64,000 nucleotides of DNA, from contig NC_065921.1 in the NCBI RefSeq assembly GCF_024586455.1, positions 66,155,528 to 66,219,527 of the forward strand. The letters run 5' to 3'. Shown here piece after piece: positions 1 through 10,615 of this stretch (its first letter is position 1; every line of letters starts with the position of its first letter). Made by a program: the position numbers and the translations under genes. The stretch is from Bactrocera neohumeralis. Its lineage: Eukaryota; Arthropoda; Insecta; Diptera; Tephritidae. A model generated the notes under the pieces. That model had not been told where the DNA came from and made no database searches. It worked only from the letters and a program-made list of their open reading frames with translations.

Positions 1-430
1 TGCAAGCCGAAAATGCAGCGTTCGTTAGAGCAGAGGTATGCGATTAAATTCTGTGTGAAACTCGGTAAATCTGCGGCAGAGACGTTTGATATGATCAAGC
101 AGACTTTAGCAAGAAGTGGTGTGTTTCGGTGACACCAGGCCTTTTTGGAGGGCCGGGAAGAGGTAGCTGATGAATGAGCAAATCCAAAGTGAAAACGATG
201 CTTATTGTCTTTTTTGACATCAAAGGCATCGTCCTCCATGAATTTTGTCCTCCTGAACAGACCGTCAACGTCAAGTCTTTTGCTTTCTTGCCTGAAAAGG
301 CCGCTGAAAGGCAAGCATTTTGAGACGAGAGATGAATCCTTCTACACCTCCGCTCTGAAGGCTATTCCGGAGAATGCCTTCCTTGACGCCTTCAATGCTT
401 GGAAATCAACTCAGTCCTATTACTTTCCAA
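1..430 (+). mobile_element. Mariner-like element remnant, cut by the window edge
   Basis: A mariner transposase N-terminus is readable from position 12 (MQRSLEQRYAIKFCVKLGKS, then AAETFDMIKQ), ending at a stop near 130. A bit of the next helix-turn-helix segment (AFLEGREEVADE) follows in another frame. From about 180 the frame jumps to the catalytic-core region (KVKTMLIVFFDIKGIVLHEF, PPEQTVN) and then, after a shift, to the C-terminal tail (ALKAIPENAFLDAFNAWKS). Roughly the central third, including the first catalytic aspartate, is deleted. The left terminal repeat would lie outside the window. The family differs from the mariners at 776 and 40073. It is a dead fossil; family assignment is by motif recognition only. 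Confidence 0.85.
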
Positions 431-639
431 ATAAACCCTGTAAAGAACTGTGCCGAAGTTACACGGGTTTACTCGTCCTATTCCAGCATCAAAGGACGTG
501 CATGCTATTTACATGTAAATACATTTCAGTAAGCATTATGTACGAACTTAGGTCGATTGCAGGGCAAACTCCCATCAGAAGACTGGAACTTCCAGAATAT
601 GAATTCCACGTTGGAATGCTAAAATAATGAGCCGTAATC

Positions 640-775
640 CATTGTGCCGTTATTCTGCAGAATAACTCTTGCCAACAGGTGCTACTTCGAAATGAGTAGG
701 CTATTGAGAAGTAAAGTCCTCTCTTGACGAACAAAAGCTAAACTATATAAGTCACTCATTATTACCGTTCTGCTA
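640..775 (+). mobile_element. Alpha LINE reverse-transcriptase fragment, left half of a split copy
   Basis: The DNA encodes the stretch that reads LANRCYFGLS..L.SKVLSR in better copies (compare 17390-17450 and the minus strand at 55200-55300), then the start of the K-L-Y-K-S-L-I-I-P-V-L-L segment. It breaks at 775 exactly where a mariner begins and resumes at 2194. Stops and small changes show it is dead. The LINE clade is uncertain; only the RT 3' half and tail are seen in this window. Confidence 0.8.
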
Positions 776-806
776 TACAAGGTGCGTTCCAAAGTAAATA
801 GGAATC

Positions 807-826
807 TAGCGCCCCCTGGTGGCGCC
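807..826 (-). promoter_or_regulatory. CTCF-core-like motif in mariner B subterminal DNA
   Basis: On the minus strand this reads GGCGCCACCAGGGGGCGCTA. The part CCACCAGGGGGCGCTA matches the textbook CTCF binding core known from vertebrates; the Drosophila CTCF motif is similar. It lies about 30 bp inside the left terminal repeat. The sequence match is seen; binding is inference. Element E carries nearly the same word at 40893-40909. Confidence 0.5.
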
Positions 827-1663
827 ATCTATATGCTGACTGGTGCGTTAGAATTTGCTATCTTTATCGATTATCCAGTGAGAATTACATGACATTTCAT
901 AGATTGGAAGTGAAGTTATTGTGTTTTAAGTGTCAGTATGTTTGTGTTATCGATGCAAAAATGAGCTTCGAACAAAGAGCCAACATTAAGTTTTATTTTA
1001 AAATTGGTAAAACTTTTATCGAAACGTTTCAATTGATGAAACAAGTTTATGGCGATGATTGCCTATCCCGTAGCAGAGTGCATAAGTGGTTTCAACGTTT
1101 TCAAAGTGGTCCAGAGGACATATATGACGATCAACATGTGGGCCAATCAAAATCCGTGATCACCGGAAATTCCATCGAAACTGTGCGTGAATTCATCAAA
1201 AATCAGCCGAAATCATCATTGTCATCATTCATGGAAATGGAATTGAACATCTCCAAAACATCGATTTATCGCATTTTAACCTAACATTTGGGCTTACGAA
1301 AGGTGTGTGCACGGTTTGTTCCGCACAAATTGACTGACGACCAAAAATTGCTTAGAATCCAACATTCGAAGGACGATAATTTGACCAAAAATCACATTTT
1401 ACCCATTAACCACTCCCCGTATTCACCTGATATGTCACCGTGCGACTTCTTCCTTTTCGGAAAAATGCATTTGCCCATGAAAGGGAAGCGTTATGCAGAC
1501 ATAGAGGCCATTTAAAGGGCTTGCACCGGCATACTGGCGGCCATACCGGCCAACGAGCTAAAACACATGCTTTTGGACCGTGCAAAAAGCTGTATTGAAG
1601 CAGAAAGAGACTATTTGGAATAAAATAAATTGATTTTGCCGAAAAACCATTTGTTCTGTTTAT

Positions 1664-2154
1664 TATACCCTGAACAGGGTATATTAAGTTTGTCACGAAG
1701 TTTTTAACTCCCAGAAGGAAGCGTCGGATACCTTACAAAGTATATATATAAATGATCAGTATGTCGAGCTGAGTCGATTTAGCCTTGTCCGTCTGTCTGT
1801 CTGTATATATACGAACTAGTCCCTCAGTTTTTAAGATATCGTTTTGAAACTTTGCGAACGTCATTTTCCCTGCAAGAAGCTGCTCGGAACTGCCGATATC
1901 GGAGCACTATAACATGTAGCTGCCATACAAAGCGAACGATCGAAATCAAGGGCTTGTATGGAAAACTTTGGCATTTGACGTGGTATCTTCACGAAATTTG
2001 GCATGGATTACTGCTAACGGTAACAATATAATCTCCAAAAAATTGTTCAGAACGAATTACTATTGCACACAAACTGAACATATAGTTACTAAAAGAAATG
2101 CACCTGTGAAGGGTATTTAGCTTCGGTGCAACCGAAGTTAACGTTTTTTCTTGT
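1664..2154 (+). repeat. Repeat A copy inserted in mariner B
   Basis: Starts TATACCCTGAACAGGGTATA, contains the family core 'gagtcgatttagcc...gtccgtctgtctgtctg' and ends with GGGTATTTAG, a hairpin CTTCGG-TGCAA-CCGAAG at 2121-2137, then ttaacgttttttcttgt. Comparison with mariner E shows the mariner text continuing on both sides (ttgttctgttta before, ttttaaagtcctgtttac after), so this repeat inserted into a T-rich tract of the mariner 3' region. It has no coding capacity. Confidence 0.9.
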
Positions 2155-2193
2155 TTTTTTTAAAGTCCTGTTTACTTTGGAATGCACCTTGTA

Positions 2194-2565
2194 TGATGCC
2201 GAAGCATGGACGATGATAACGTCTGATGAGTCGATGTTACGGATTTTCGAGAGAAAGGTTCTGCGGAAGATTTATAGTCCTTTGCGCATTGGTAACGGCG
2301 AACATCGCATTTGTTGGAACAATGGACTGTAAGACGACATTGACATAGTTCAGCGAATTAAAAGACAGCTGGCTAGGCTAGGCTAGGAAATTCCCACGAC
2401 AGCCTGTTCTACGCACCGGAATTGACTCGGATTTCATCCGACCAAGGGCTGTTCTTTCGGCGATCTAACCCCGTTTGGATCGGTAAGTGTTAAGTGTTAC
2501 AGCTGGCTAGGCACTATAATAAACTCGGCTATAACCAAGCAATAATAATAATAATTTAATTCATG
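2194..2565 (+). mobile_element. Alpha LINE fragment, right half, ending in an AAT-rich tail
   Basis: Continues the LINE interrupted at 775: AEAWTMITSDESMLRIFERK, then VLRKIYSPLR, a stop, and DIDIVQRIKRQ. The reading is interrupted at 2378 by a short SINE-like insertion and resumes at 2512 with a short 3' end (aactcggctataaccaag) followed by (aat)n at about 2540-2558. Part of the region between, present in the copies at 54726 and 63150, is missing. Dead copy. Confidence 0.85.
2378..2498 (+). repeat. SINE-like hairpin repeat with target duplication
   Basis: A 121-bp insert flanked by the direct repeat ACAGCTGGCTAGG at 2365-2377 and 2499-2511, as expected of a target site duplication made by LINE-type retrotransposition. 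The insert contains ACAGCC...GGCTGT and an inner CGGAT..ATCCG stem. It is recognisably related to the sequence at 38310-38425. The SINE-like label is inference; no clear polymerase III boxes are seen. Confidence 0.55.
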
Positions 2566-4800
2566 GTATAGCGGATCTTGAAGATTGCATCAGCTAAAAG
2601 TCTATAAGATTGTTGCCAATAAAATCGTTTTATTTCACTTCGACACAGCTGATTTTGTTAGATGTATTTGCAAAAAATAAGAGACCAAAAATGTTCATAA
2701 AACCAAATTGAGGACAGCATTTTTCGAATCCACTTCGACCAACTGTTATTAAAATAACATTTTTTTTTATATAATCACTATGCTTTCATGTAGTTGTTTC
2801 TCATTGTTACTTTGCAATTAAATTTTCGTAAATAACCCGAACAAGTCAAGCCGAATGTGTTTTTTACCTAAGCGACGAAAAATAAAAGTAAACATAATAA
2901 TGAAAAACGCTTAGTCAAGCATCAGTTTAGTTAAAGAAATTGTACCGAATTGATTTACGTTGCCAATACTGCTCGTCTCTCCTATTCTTTGAGCAATTTT
3001 TAGATTTTTTAGTTTATAATGAATAAAATTCCTTCACCAAAGTCAGCTTTTTGAACAGAAATGAATATTGTACAAGTTTTTCTTCTAATCGATGGTATGT
3101 GTCTAAGTTAGAATTTGGTCCTAAAAATTTTAAAAACGATATTACATTTTATTTGTCATTTTCTTTCTCTTTTTACGTTTTAAATAATGTAGACTATATA
3201 CACTAATTTTGATATATTGAATTTTCTAGAAACCAATTTGTTTAACCCCAGTTTCGAACCTACCTACGTTTGTTTGTTAGCCATGTTCTCCACCCATTCG
3301 TCTACAATGATCGCTTTGTCGAAAGAAACTTATAGGTAATATAAATAATGATCATTAACGCAATCTACAAACAATTTACGTACATATAAACATACTTATT
3401 TCTTTGCACTTTCGGTTCACACTTCATTGAAAAGTGCTGACAATGATTTACTTTTTCATTTCTCTAATTTACCATTAAATAATTGTAAAGGTCCTCTTAT
3501 ACCTTTATAAATATGTTTACATGGAATGATATGCAGTAATACGTTAGTTATGGTTTCTTATACCTAAATAGATACATATATGTATGTCTTGACAAAAGAA
3601 AAAAAAATAAAAGCAATGGACATAAATGAAAATAAACAAACATTTTTGTTGAATTGACTGAAACCCATGAAGTGACAATTCAATTTTCACTAATCGCCTC
3701 TAATTAAGATGCCTTCAGAAATTTCTCGCCTCTTCGGTAATTGATTTCTTCTTATGATTTGCGCTCATTACTACGCCATGCTATGCTATGAAATGAGTTT
3801 GTGCGCCTGTTCCTGTTTTCTTCAGTGACATGTTGACGATGCGAAGCAATGGCATTGGTGAGACAGTTCGCTTTGACTTCTTCGACGGGGGAAAAAAATA
3901 AATAAAAATAAAGAAAACATATATCAAGAAAGCAGTAAATTACCGGTAAAATATTTACTTGTGAAGTACAGATTTCGTTAAATGCAAAAAAAATATTTGG
4001 GGCAATCATGTGCATATTAATGAACTATAAGACGTCTTCGATTCGACACTTCACGGCTTTGTAAGTTTGAGTATTGTTCTCTCGTACATAAGTTACTCAC
4101 TTGAATATTATGGAAGAGAGTATATAAATAACTCATTAAAGTGTTCATAAAACTGTAGTTTGCTCCATTCGTCTAACATTGGAGAGTGATGAATCGCTAA
4201 TGTTCTTCGCACACATTTAAGATCAGGACTGTTACGGCTGTCAACAAAAGGTCATATACAACTCACGGAACGAAAACTGAAAAGAAAATCGCTGTTCAAC
4301 CTTCATAGATACCAAAGAACAAGTGCCGCAGAATTCCAAGGATCGTGTACTTCACCTCGAGATAAAAATGACTTAAGTTAAAAATTACTACTATTTTCTA
4401 AAATACTTGATTAATATGTTTAAAACGTTACAGATTTTATCCAAAACGACTTGCATGTTTTCGTGTACCATAAATAATTAAAATATCTAATGTGATGGTG
4501 TAAAAAATTGCACTCTTTCACGGCATTCACTTGTCAATAGGCGATGAAAAGAAATTGCGAAAGAATCGAAGGAAAAAAGACCCGGATAAAGGCTTAACGA
4601 TGCGTCCGTATGCGAATTCGTATCGTAAAAAAAAGGGAAGCGGGTTCGTCCGTCGATCCCTTTTGTTCCTTTTAGTATGGGACCCAATGGGGTGTCCTCA
4701 TGTGTGGTTTAATCGTGATGTGATGGCATTTGTGTGCGTGTGATATGGAATACAAGATGTGGTGGATATGGTGCGGCAGTGTTGTATGATGAGGGGGGTT
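2566..4800. other. AT-rich DNA without a recognised gene
   Basis: No family match or credible exon was recognised on either strand. Open frames here are short and lack splice context. Poly-A/T tracts and a few tacatat microsatellite words are present. A slightly GC-richer patch lies near 4600-4780. Confidence 0.6.
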
Positions 4801-4811
4801 AGAGACTCTTT

Positions 4812-4884
4812 TAGCTATTGCAGCCACTCTAGGCGACTGATTAGCCTAGGAGTCGCTGCAGCTATGTAGCGTTGCCACAACGCT
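4812..4884. other. Two adjacent hairpins
   Basis: First arm 4812-4834 (TAGCTATTGCAGCCACT then CTAGGC) pairs with 4844-4864 around the 9-nt loop gactgatta, with a two-base bulge, a one-base bulge and one mismatch. Immediately after, AGCGTTG at 4868-4874 pairs perfectly with CAACGCT at 4878-4884 around a 3-nt loop. The surrounding 4780-5100 is GC-richer than average. Function unknown: a structured RNA or a palindromic element remnant are both possible. Confidence 0.5.
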
Positions 4885-5099
4885 GTTAAGGCCTGTGATT
4901 CGACGTGGTTGTGGTCTAGGCTGTCAACGCCGCATCGATGCGGGTTGAGCTCGATGTAGAGTCAAATGCGTATGACACAGATAGTTCTGACAATGACCGT
5001 GAGTCGTGAGAGCAACTTGCTGTCGTTGCAACAGTCGCATACCTCTAAAAATCCCCCAATGTTGTCGCTGTTGCAACTGCAGTTGGGGGCGTTGGGCTA

Positions 5100-5235
5100 G
5101 GCCCAGTTTCGATATTGGCGAGTCCGACAAATGAGCAATCATGAGCTTCTTGGGAAAAAAGGCGTGTGCAAAACTTCGGATAGATAGCCCAAAAACTAAG
5201 AGGCTATGCCAGACATATAGACCGACTTGGTTAGA
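5100..5235 (-). repeat. Repeat A fragment
   Basis: Minus-strand piece of repeat A: reads ...gatattggcga.tccgacaaatgagc.., gagcttcttgggaaaaa, gtgtgcaaaactt, and a decayed form of the 'aaaactgag...agacagacgg' core. Both ends are missing and the homology fades at about 5235. Confidence 0.7.
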
Positions 5236-6980
5236 ACGACAAACTTTCTTCAAGCATCGAAAAAGGTTTTAACATTTTATTGATCTTTAAGCAACCGCGG
5301 CATACATTTTTACAAATTTCGTATATGAAATGATCGCCACTCGGTCTTCAATTATTTCAATATGATACCAAAAGAGCTGGAGGACTGAAACTAACTAGGA
5401 ATTTCTAATTAAACATCGCTAAAGCATTTCAACAAAATTCCAATCTCTTATTACTAATGCATTCATTGTATAAATTTGTGTCAGACTTCTTACTGCATGA
5501 TCTCCCACATATCTGCGCCCATACAATCTCAAACCAAGCGCCGTCTCACACTCTCTTAAATATGAGGCGTTAAGTGTCTTCAGATCGTACACTTGCAGAT
5601 TGCCCACAGTGCAGTTTACTGCTGCGGCTACCACATGCAACTTAACGATCAACCTGTACGATCTGCTGCGATCAAGTGGCGATCGCGATTGCGAACGCTT
5701 AAGCAACTCATAGGTTTACTCTTCCGCTGGCACAACGAGATGTTATCTAAAACTATTTAAATAGCAGAAGCAAGCAAATGGAATGCGTTGCTTGCATAGT
5801 TTAACAACATTTAAGGTATTCAAGCGAAAGATACCAAAGCTGCAAAGGCAAAATGCTCGCTCGAACGGCTGACATAAGAGGCAATGCTGCGCGCGCTGCC
5901 GCTACCGCTACCGCCGTGAGCGCTACGGCGGTTGCGTGCGCAAACTATTCGGTAGCTAAAGTCATTGCGAGCTTTATGCGGCCGTGCGCATGGAGTGTTC
6001 TGACGCGTGTAACACGACGGGTGTTGCGAACGCTTGTAATGTGCGCCAAATCAAGCAGTATGTCTGTTACGTATGTACGTTGTTGCTGCAGTTGTACCAC
6101 TTTGTTGCTGGCAATTACGTGCATACAGTTGGCGGTATCAACCTTCGTCACAGAGTCTGCACCGTATTGCTCTGTATGGGCAAGCAAGCGACATGAGTAC
6201 GACTAGTAGAAACATGCTGTCTTAAGGCTCTTGTTCTTGTCGACGACTTTGTTTGGTTTTTCGACGGCTGCCGGTTCTACAAATATTTTCACAAGGCAAC
6301 CGTGCAATTGTAGTAAAATCGCAAGTTTTTGTTTTTATTTCACCTCATCCATCCATCCGTCCGTCCCGTGCTTTGAACAAGCATTAGTTGTATTCATCCG
6401 CTTGTTGCTGTTGCTGTGTCAGCAAATTGTCCGCTATCGGCTAACACAGTCTCGTCTTTACAATTCATCAGACACTTTATAACCGTTTCGCGTACGTCTT
6501 TCTGTATTTGATGTTCTTCCTTTCTACTTGTACTACATTAGATGGAACACGCTTACAAATGGAGACACGATAGGAGAGCAATGCTGACATTACGCGTTAG
6601 CTTATTGTTTACGAAGCTCAAATTGCCGTTTCAGTGCACTGCACTTGATTCGGAAGTTTCGAAGTACCAGGAGGGGGGCTTGGTGGCACAGGAAATGTAG
6701 TTTCTAGGAAAGGGAATCTAAGTGAGAATAGTTTGTTGTTTTTGGATTTTCGCTTATATTTTTTATTACTCAAAGTGTGTTTTGGTGAACTTTAATGTTT
6801 GTTTGGATATTAGATAACTAAATATAAACTTTGGTTTTCTTAATTATCTCCGCTATAAGTATATTCACTACTGAAGAGTTGTGTATATGTGTATGATTCT
6901 GCATAAAATCATTGACACAGCTATTGGACAATCTTGTCTCATTATCACGAGACTAGTTCAGAGTTCCATTGACTTGCTGT
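5236..6980. other. Element-free region with a GC-richer centre
   Basis: No transposon match seen. The stretch 5600-6200 is much richer in GC and CpG than its surroundings (gctgcgcgcgctgccgctac and similar), with overlapping frames on both strands. No frame has domain signatures or a convincing exon boundary, so none is called. Such a patch could be a 5' UTR/promoter-proximal segment or conserved non-coding DNA; this is inference only. Confidence 0.5.
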
Positions 6981-6982
6981 TA

Positions 6983-7800
6983 GTTAGGTTAGGTTAGGTT
7001 AGTCTGGTAGGCCAACAGGCCACTCATTGACCAGTTTTGGTTCTTTGCAATACCAGATGAAGTTCGGTTACTACGTCCATAAGAAGTAGTCATCCTTTAG
7101 GTTGTTTGTACCTGACGCGAATTTTAACAGACTCTTGTGGCCTCACTATCGATACCTCCTCCAGTGAATCATACGGTGTGGACGGCGTGTGTTGCCACCA
7201 GACAGTGAGCAGTGTTCCTACAGTCTCTTCTACCGAGTGCCAATAGGAATTTTGTACATTCGATCTACCGTTTAGCACATGACTTTTATAGTTTTGTACC
7301 GAGGTAGCTCGTTCCATCGGGGTTTTTATTTTCTTTACCTTCTGCTTCTGTCGAGATCGTCGTATAGATAATGCATGAGTTTCTCAATGTCGATCACGTT
7401 TTCGGATGTTAGCCGAACACCATTCTTGGCAATCACGTCCACTATTTCATTACCCTTGACGCCTTTACGACTTGGCACCCAGTAGATGTGAAGTTGCCGG
7501 CTTCTGGCAAAACTTTCCACTGCTTCCCTGCTTCCCAAGAAACTTCTGGCCGATATGCGAAACGAATTTACTATCTTGATTACTATATGCTTGTCGACTT
7601 AGAGATTGACTTTGAAATTGCCTTTAAGTGCATTAAAGGCCAGCTCTGCGACTTTTTCAATGGCAATGACCTCAGCTTGAAATACACACTGCAGTGGTCC
7701 GGCAACTTAAAGACTGAGACTATTGTTAGAAAGCTAAACGACTTCTTGGCGAGCGCGGATCAGCCGAAAGTACTTGCGGACGCTTCTGAATCGTGTTGAA
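6983..7800 (-). mobile_element. LINE 3' fragment with RNase H domain and CCTAA-type tail
   Basis: Read on the minus strand, RNase H-like segments appear near 7660-7600 (AIEKVAELAFNALKGNF) and at 7538-7335 (HIYWVPSRKGVKGNEIVDVI), a decayed form of the WVPGH.G..GNE.AD motif; the usual histidine is lost. Stops and a frame change mark it as dead. The 3' untranslated part runs to 6983-7002, where the plus strand reads gttaggttaggttaggttag, i.e. a CCTAA-repeat tail on the LINE strand. The same kind of tail ends the copy at 49005-49490. Confidence 0.75.
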
Positions 7801-8165
7801 TCGTAAGAGGACCTCATTTCGGTCAGCAATATACGCCTGTCTATATTTCTATAACTTCTGACTGGTCCGATGCGTAACTATGCGATGAGTCCAACAATTA
7901 TGCCGAATAAGAGTTTTTAGCATATGTGGTGTCTTGTTCAGAGGTTCAGGGCTAATACCTAACCCTATACACTGGTTAATATAATCCAAGTTAACCTAAT
8001 CTCAACAAGAAATAGTAACAACCATGTCATGGTAGTAGCTCATTTTGCTATATCTCCAATAGGGAACTTTCGTAACTTCTTAAGTAGACATTTAATGATC
8101 TAAAGAGGCTTAATTTTGGAGTAGTTTTCTCATATTCATCAAAAGATCGGTATATTCGGAAGGGA
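7801..8165. other. Short unassigned spacer
   Basis: No gene or clear repeat recognised. The words ctaatacctaaccctatac near 7950-7970 resemble a decayed LINE tail, but nothing upstream supports it. Confidence 0.5.
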
Positions 8166-8620
8166 GCTACTTTTGAACAAGGACAGGGTTTATTAAGTTT
8201 GCCACAAAGTATTTATGTAACAACCAGAAGAAAGACGTCAGAGACCCTATAAAACATATTTATAAATTATCCATGAAATGTTGAATCGATTTAGCCATCC
8301 CTATCTGTATTTACGCGAATTAGTTCCTCTGTTTTCGAGATATCGCTCTGAAATGTTACAAATGTTCTTTTCACCCCAAGAAGCTGTTCATTTGTTGGAA
8401 CCATCGATATTGGACCACAATAATAAATAGCTGACATACAATATGAACGATTGGAATCAAGTGCTTGTATGGAAATCCTTTTAATTTGATGAGATAGCTT
8501 CTATAAATTTGGTATGGATTTATGGTCTTAGACAGTGGTGCAACCTCCGAAGAAATTGTTCCGACTGGATCTCTATACAAATTACATAGCTGCCATGCAA
8601 ATTGACCGTTGAAAGTTCTT
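8166..8620 (+). repeat. Repeat A copy, diverged
   Basis: Follows the repeat A order: gacagggtttattaagtttg, gtcagagaccctata, aatcgatttagccatccctatctgt, agttcctctgttttcgagat, caagaagctgttcatttgtt, gatattggaccac, tagctgacatacaa and a second sub-unit after 8520. More diverged than the copies at 1664 and 48494, so probably older. The 3' hairpin end is not found. Confidence 0.8.
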
Positions 8621-10615
8621 GTAAAGAATATTTTGTAATCTCAGACCTAATTGGCCATATCCGGCAGAGTTTTTCGTTCTCTCCCAAAATGCTGCAAACC
8701 TTTAAGTGTCTAGAAAAGAAAAGAAAACGTTTCCTACAATGTTAGTCTCGAAAATATTTCAATAAATATTATTTAACAAATATTTAGACAAATGCTGCTG
8801 GACTTGTAACAAGCGTCGCGGAAGACAATCGGAACAAACAACAATTCAAGCGAAGCGCAACATACTCGATCAACAAATGTGACAGTAATAATAACAAATA
8901 TGGACAGCAGCAGTTAGACAACACACCAGTCGGTGACAACAACAGCAACACGAAGTGAGTGTTGAGCCGAGTGTTGTTACCAACATATGTATAAGTAGCA
9001 ATAATAATGGTGTAGATAAATATGACTATGACAAACCACAAATAAAGTACAACAAATACAAAAACCAGCCAGCTTACATACAACGGGCAACAAAATAACA
9101 ACAAAGTGTAGAGAATCGTAGATATGTATGTATATGCAAGGCATTAATTATTATGGTCAAACCGCAAGTGCCACAAAGAGCGGCAACACCAGCCTATATG
9201 CCTTTGAGTATCCGTATAAGTATGAGGGCGCAAGCGCAGGTGAAGTGTTGCAGCTAGACGAAGTTGAACAAAAACCGATGCCTAACCACAAAGCGGAGTT
9301 CAGCGTTGTGGCTTTTGTGACTTGTGTCGCGCTTGCTGGCAGTGCCGCGTTACGGCGACACGCTTGCAAAGTAAACAATTTTGTCCTCCAACTCAACTTG
9401 TCTGCGCAGCAAAGACCTTGCCTGCAGCCTTGCCGCAGCTATCATAACTTGTAATGACCATAATGGACGCAGCGGCAGCCAGTAAGGCTTATAGAGCGCG
9501 CTTGATATGAAACTCTTTTGCGCGATCAAATCCGCTTCTGCGGTCAACAGCGCAGTAAACGCGCGGCCAAGTTGCATGTGTTGGTGCGTGTGTGTGTGTA
9601 GGGCTCTCGACAACCATACCTTCGCTTTCCGTTGTGGCTAAACAGCAGCAATCAATTACAATTCAAATAACGTGCAGCGGCAGCAGCAGCAACAACCGCA
9701 AGTTGAGGCGCATTACTTAGCGGGCGTTAGGCACACATGCATTCATGCATGCATATGTACGAACTTACATAATACGTATAAGTTGCATTTGACCATAAAT
9801 TTGGGCTTGGTCCACGAGCGCGCGCGTGCGCCTCTATCGAACCCAACCCATTTCGAGCGTTAAGTCCGTCCGTCATTCATTTAGTCAGTCAGTTTGTCAG
9901 TGCGGCTTTAAGCCGTCAATCTGCCCAGCTGTCAGCCGTTTAGTTGGTAAGATAGTCACTTACTTTGAATGTGCGTGTGTGTCGCTTGATTTGCTGCCGC
10001 ATTGTGTACGCCTGCCACATTTGGTTGACATGCCCATGTCCATACTTGGGTCACCATCTTCTAAAGTTGTGTGGCAAAAGTTTTATAGGCATTCCTAATG
10101 CATATGCAAGCGTAGAAATTGTTTACACATACCCAACAGGAAATATATAACTATGAGTTCACTAAGGTGAGCTAAGGTACGCTGTAAAATTTCAGCTAAA
10201 AAGCTTGAGATTTACAGCCTGCACACTGAAACTTATACAGTTGTGTGGGAAGAAGGCACAGATTTTAGGATATTATCTTAAATGTCTGGAAATAAACCGT
10301 CGGAATGAAATGAAAAGGAAAATCTTAATATATTGAGTAAAGAAATCTACATGATATTGACGTCAAAAGATCGTGCTTTCGCTTTCGCACCAAAATATTG
10401 GTACTGTTCAAATAAATTCTTCCATCAGTAGCGTAAAGAAAATCGACCACTTCCTACACATGCAAGGAGTGTTATAAAACTCAGAACTTGTGTCGCTGTT
10501 TCGGCGGCAGAAAAGAGTCCCCAAATATATTTGTGAAAAGTTGTGAAGATTTAGCCTCCTCAACCGGTCCGTTTCGGTTACGTAAGCGCCAATTGTAGAT
10601 TCCAAGAGTTGTCAG
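8621..10615. other. Unassigned DNA with a GC-richer patch
   Basis: No transposon signature. From 8880 to 9960 the DNA is rich in CAG/CAA runs (cagcggcagcagcagcaaca near 9675) and CpG, with overlapping frames at 9128-9454 (+) and 9350-9613 (-) that show no domain. At 9850-9955 a TCAGT-rich stretch is followed by gttg/gtaaga at about 9942, which could be a 5' UTR exon with a donor site, but the evidence is weak. Confidence 0.45.

Larger units (their letters stand above)
776..2193 (+). mobile_element. Mariner element B, internally deleted, nested in an alpha LINE
   Basis: Inverted terminal repeats: the left end reads CAAGGTGCGTTCCAAAGTAA; the right end is the reverse complement with one G/A difference over the first 20 bases and further similarity beyond. 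Both ends are flanked by TA, the mariner target duplication, and removing the element joins the LINE text as ...ctgctaTAtgatgcc.... The transposase starts at 961 (MSFEQRANIKF), runs through the helix-turn-helix region, has a stop at 1282-1284, and resumes with GLRKVCARFVPHKLTDDQKL. A deletion at about 1375-1380 removes roughly 110 residues, including the first two catalytic aspartates. The C-terminal YSPDMSPCDFFLFGK segment and the tail to about 1623 remain. Repeat A sits inside the 3' untranslated part. Confidence 0.93.

Noticed and set aside
3240..3262. tttcgaacc word resembling a tRNA B box on the minus strand
   Set aside because: The flanking bases do not form a T-arm stem and no A box or cloverleaf is found.
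5853..6206. Ala/Arg-rich frame in a CpG-rich patch
   Set aside because: A minus-strand frame of similar length overlaps it, and the composition follows from gcc/gct repeats; no domain or splice evidence.
6983..7002. Telomere-like TTAGG repeats
   Set aside because: Only about three to four units, placed at the 3' end of a LINE fragment, and flies lack TTAGG telomeres; explained as a LINE tail.
9850..9955. TCAGT-rich stretch followed by gtaaga, like a 5' UTR exon with a donor site
   Set aside because: Weak donor, no TATA or DPE combination that stands out, and TCAGT words occur by chance often; left as a remark only.
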